A DNA stretch of 9,075 nucleotides from positions 1 through 9,075 of the forward strand of contig DMRR01000119.1 in NCBI GenBank assembly GCA_003455275.1, in the 5' to 3' direction. Both the position numbers and the translations under genes were made by a program. Positions 7,119-9,075 of this stretch are shown in pieces; within the stretch, counting starts at the first letter, position 1, and every line of letters begins with the position of its first letter. Below the pieces are notes generated by a model, which had not been told where the DNA came from, searched no databases, and worked only from the letters and a program-made list of their open reading frames with translations. The DNA comes from Bacteroidota bacterium (GTDB lineage Bacteria > Bacteroidota > Bacteroidia > Chitinophagales > UBA10324).

Positions 7119-7171
7119 GTTTGTGATTTAATGAGGTAAAGAAAATCAGAAAATTATTTTCGCAATAACAA
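7119..7171. promoter_or_regulatory. Divergent intergenic region between two exported-protein genes
   Basis: Only 53 bases separate the start codons of the minus-strand T9SS cargo gene and the plus-strand secreted-protein gene, so both promoters must lie here or reach into the coding regions. It contains a 13-base palindrome GAAAAT-T-ATTTTC (7149-7161). The best plus-strand -7-like string is TATTTTCG (7155-7162), one mismatch from TAnnTTTG, but it leaves a leader of under ten bases and has no -33 box at the right distance. Promoter positions are therefore unresolved. Confidence 0.35.
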
Positions 7172-7720
7172 ATGATGAATCATAAAACATTTTTTCCATT
7201 CTTATTCTTACTCATCACTGCTTTCAGTTCAAGAGCGCAACAATCGAAAGAAGTTAAGCAAGACAGTCTGCGAAAAGTTTTTCACGGAAAATATTCCTAC
7301 ACTCATTCATATTCATTTGAACACTACACGATGTCGGATGGAACCGATGTTGAAGTTGTTCCGATTTCAGATGAGTTGACTTATTATGAATTAGAATTAT
7401 ATCGTTACGGTGATTTTGCCCGCGAAGTAAGCAGCAGTAAAGAAGATAGCTGGACGACAATGTTTCATCAAGTAGAATTTGGTTCATGGAGAATTGAAGG
7501 AGATACTCTTTTTCTCAAAGTGACAGAACGAGAATACAGTGAATTCAATCCTCTGGTTATTCAAAATTCAAACTACTCTCCATCTTTAGGATACTGCGTT
7601 TCGGTTGAGGAACCTTTTGAAGAAAAATATTTTTTAGTTTCAGGTAATTATTTCTGTAACAGTTTAGAGCCGCAAACCGGTTACAGTTACAACATTTTTT
7701 ATTCGAAGAAAGAATATTGA
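7172..7720 (+). CDS. Small secreted protein of unknown function
   Basis: This is a 182-residue protein with an N-terminal signal peptide, MMNHKTFFPFLFLLITAFSS, cut near RAQQ at about residue 22-24; no lipobox Cys is present. The mature part of roughly 160 residues is rich in Tyr, Ser, Glu and aromatic residues and is predicted by eye to be mostly beta strands. The segment FGSWRIEGDTLFLKV (about 102-116) resembles the 'G-W-x-x-x-G-D-T-L-x-L' strand pair of small lipocalin-like or NlpE-like barrels, a weak hint only. Two cysteines late in the protein (in GYCVSVEE and NYFCNSLE) could pair in the periplasm. It has no T9SS sorting domain, so a periplasmic location is most likely. Two ATGs stand in tandem (7172 and 7175), and either could be the start. 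The next gene begins 22 bases after the stop, so the two are probably co-transcribed. I do not recognise the family. Confidence 0.75.
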   Translation: MMNHKTFFPFLFLLITAFSSRAQQSKEVKQDSLRKVFHGKYSYTHSYSFEHYTMSDGTDVEVVPISDELTYYELELYRYGDFAREVSSSKEDSWTTMFHQVEFGSWRIEGDTLFLKVTEREYSEFNPLVIQNSNYSPSLGYCVSVEEPFEEKYFLVSGNYFCNSLEPQTGYSYNIFYSKKEY

Positions 7721-7742
7721 AAAACCGAATAGATTATTCTAA

Positions 7743-9075
7743 ATGAAAAAAACTCTGAAGAAAAAAACTCTTTCAAAAAAAGCTGATGAAGCTGCTGTGA
7801 AATCGCAGGAGAAAAAAAATCAGCCAGGAATTCTAAAATGGTTTTTGCTTGCCGGAGTTCTTGCTCTCACGCTCTTCATTTACTATCCTGCTCTTGAAAA
7901 TGAGTGGACAAATTGGGATGACCGGGGTTATGTTCTCGAAAATCCGCTCACTCAAAATCTGAATGCCGAAACACTAAAAACTTTATTTAATCCTAATCAT
8001 CAGGAAATGGGAAACTATCATCCGCTGCCGATGATTTCGCTTGCGCTTGATTGGAAAATGTATGGTGATGATGCAAAAGGATTTCATCGCACCGCAGTAA
8101 TCTTTCATTTACTCAACACCGCGCTTGTTTTCTTTTTCATTTTGCTTCTGCTGGAATCTGCATGGGCAGCGGCTATTGTGGCAGCACTGTTTGCCGTTCA
8201 TCCTGCGCACACTGAATCGGTCGCTTGGATTTCAGAGCGCAAGGATGTGATGTATGTGTGCTTCTATTTATTGAGTTTGATTTTTTACTTGATGAATTCA
8301 AAAATGAATTCAGTGTTGACTTACTCACTTTGCCTTTTCACATTTCTTCTTTCACTCTTATCAAAAGGTCAGGCAGTCACGCTTCCTGTTGTGTTGCTTG
8401 GAATTGATTACCTGCAAAAGCGCGAGTGGAAATGGAAAACTCTTATTGAGAAAATTCCATTCTTCGTTTTGTCAATTGTGTTTGGATTGCTTGCTGTGAA
8501 AGCGCAAGCAATGAGTAAATCCATAGCTGATATTCCATACTATAATTTTTATGAGAAGATGTTGTTCGCTGCTTACTCGCTCTTCAGTTATTTCTACAAA
8601 GCAATTTTTCCATCTCCGCTCTCTGCGTTCTATCCTTATCCATTAAAGGGAATGGGTTACAGTTGGCTGATATGGTGTTCACCGGTTTTGCTTTTACTTA
8701 TTGCAGCAATTGTGTTTTGGAAATTCAGGACAAACAGAGTTGTGATTTTCGGTCTTGGATTTTTTTTAGTGAATGTTGCGCTCATTCTTCAGATACTTCC
8801 CGTTGGTGCGGCAATCATGGCAGACCGCTACACTTATCTTGCCTACATCGGATTATTTATTCTCATTGCTTATGCTTCATCAGAATTTTCAAAAAGATTT
8901 TCATCAGGAATGATGAAGCAAGTTTTTTATCTGGCGGTTGTTGTGCTCATCATCACACAATCAGTTCTTGCTTATGATCGCATTGCTGTCTGGAAAAATT
9001 CTGAAACACTTTGGCTCGACACAATTAAGAAGTATGAATATGCTCCAGTTGCTCACAACAATTTGGGAAGTTATT
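7743..9075 (+). CDS. TMTC-like GT-C glycosyltransferase/TPR membrane protein (C-terminus cut by window edge)
   Basis: The frame is open from the ATG at 7743 to the right edge: 444 codons without a stop. A Lys-rich cytoplasmic N-terminus (1-31) precedes a first membrane helix (about 32-50). The first extracytoplasmic loop carries NEWTNWDDRGYVLENP, with the Asp59-Asp60 pair typical of GT-C enzymes. VHPAHTESVAWISERKD (152-168) is the hallmark of the TMTC/bacterial TPR-glycosyltransferase group. Several more hydrophobic helices follow, including about 118-151, 170-206, 238-254, 308-326, 333-352, 366-378 and 394-410. MADRYTYL (359-366) is another conserved block. VWKNSETLWLDTIKK and PVAHNNLGSY at the end look like the start of a C-terminal TPR array that continues off the window. 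Eukaryotic TMTC proteins are O-mannosyltransferases using dolichol-phosphate mannose. By analogy this protein may transfer a lipid-linked sugar to exported proteins, but its donor and acceptor are not known. Confidence 0.88.
   Translation, partial: MKKTLKKKTLSKKADEAAVKSQEKKNQPGILKWFLLAGVLALTLFIYYPALENEWTNWDDRGYVLENPLTQNLNAETLKTLFNPNHQEMGNYHPLPMISLALDWKMYGDDAKGFHRTAVIFHLLNTALVFFFILLLLESAWAAAIVAALFAVHPAHTESVAWISERKDVMYVCFYLLSLIFYLMNSKMNSVLTYSLCLFTFLLSLLSKGQAVTLPVVLLGIDYLQKREWKWKTLIEKIPFFVLSIVFGLLAVKAQAMSKSIADIPYYNFYEKMLFAAYSLFSYFYKAIFPSPLSAFYPYPLKGMGYSWLIWCSPVLLLLIAAIVFWKFRTNRVVIFGLGFFLVNVALILQILPVGAAIMADRYTYLAYIGLFILIAYASSEFSKRFSSGMMKQVFYLAVVVLIITQSVLAYDRIAVWKNSETLWLDTIKKYEYAPVAHNNLGSY

Overview
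The window looks like chromosomal DNA of a member of the Bacteroidota, probably an environmental lineage. The signs are a type IX secretion (T9SS) C-terminal sorting domain, a large periplasmic-propeller sensor kinase of the LytS type, A/T-rich leaders without a clear Shine-Dalgarno at five of the six gene starts, and a TAnnTTTG-type -7 promoter box ahead of the thiolase gene. No RNA genes, CRISPR arrays, insertion sequences or phage genes were seen.

Layout. Positions 1-7118 are read on the minus strand. From right to left they hold: a secreted T9SS-sorted protein gene split by a one-base frameshift (7118-6140); a cytoplasmic M3-family zinc oligopeptidase (6062-4368); an acetyl-CoA C-acetyltransferase (4280-3102); and a very long sensor histidine kinase (2951-1, C-terminus cut by the window edge). 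After a 53-base divergent gap, positions 7172-9075 are read on the plus strand: a small secreted protein of unknown function (7172-7720), then a multi-spanning membrane protein of the TMTC/GT-C glycosyltransferase-plus-TPR type (7743 onward, cut by the right edge).

How the genes relate. The thiolase and peptidase are ordinary metabolic enzymes and do not obviously form a pathway with each other. The kinase presumably signals to a LytTR-type response regulator, which may lie beyond the left edge. The two exported proteins and the GT-C protein may share an envelope or secretion theme, but this is only positional. The gaps are short (22 to about 150 bases). The most notable non-coding signals are perfect 8-bp inverted repeats just upstream of three successive minus-strand genes. 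The clearest is an 18-bp palindrome that contains the predicted -7 box of the thiolase promoter.

Overall this is a mostly ordinary chromosomal region. I found no convincing new multi-gene system. The items most worth checking are the frameshifted T9SS gene, the thiolase operator candidate and the bacterial TMTC-like protein.
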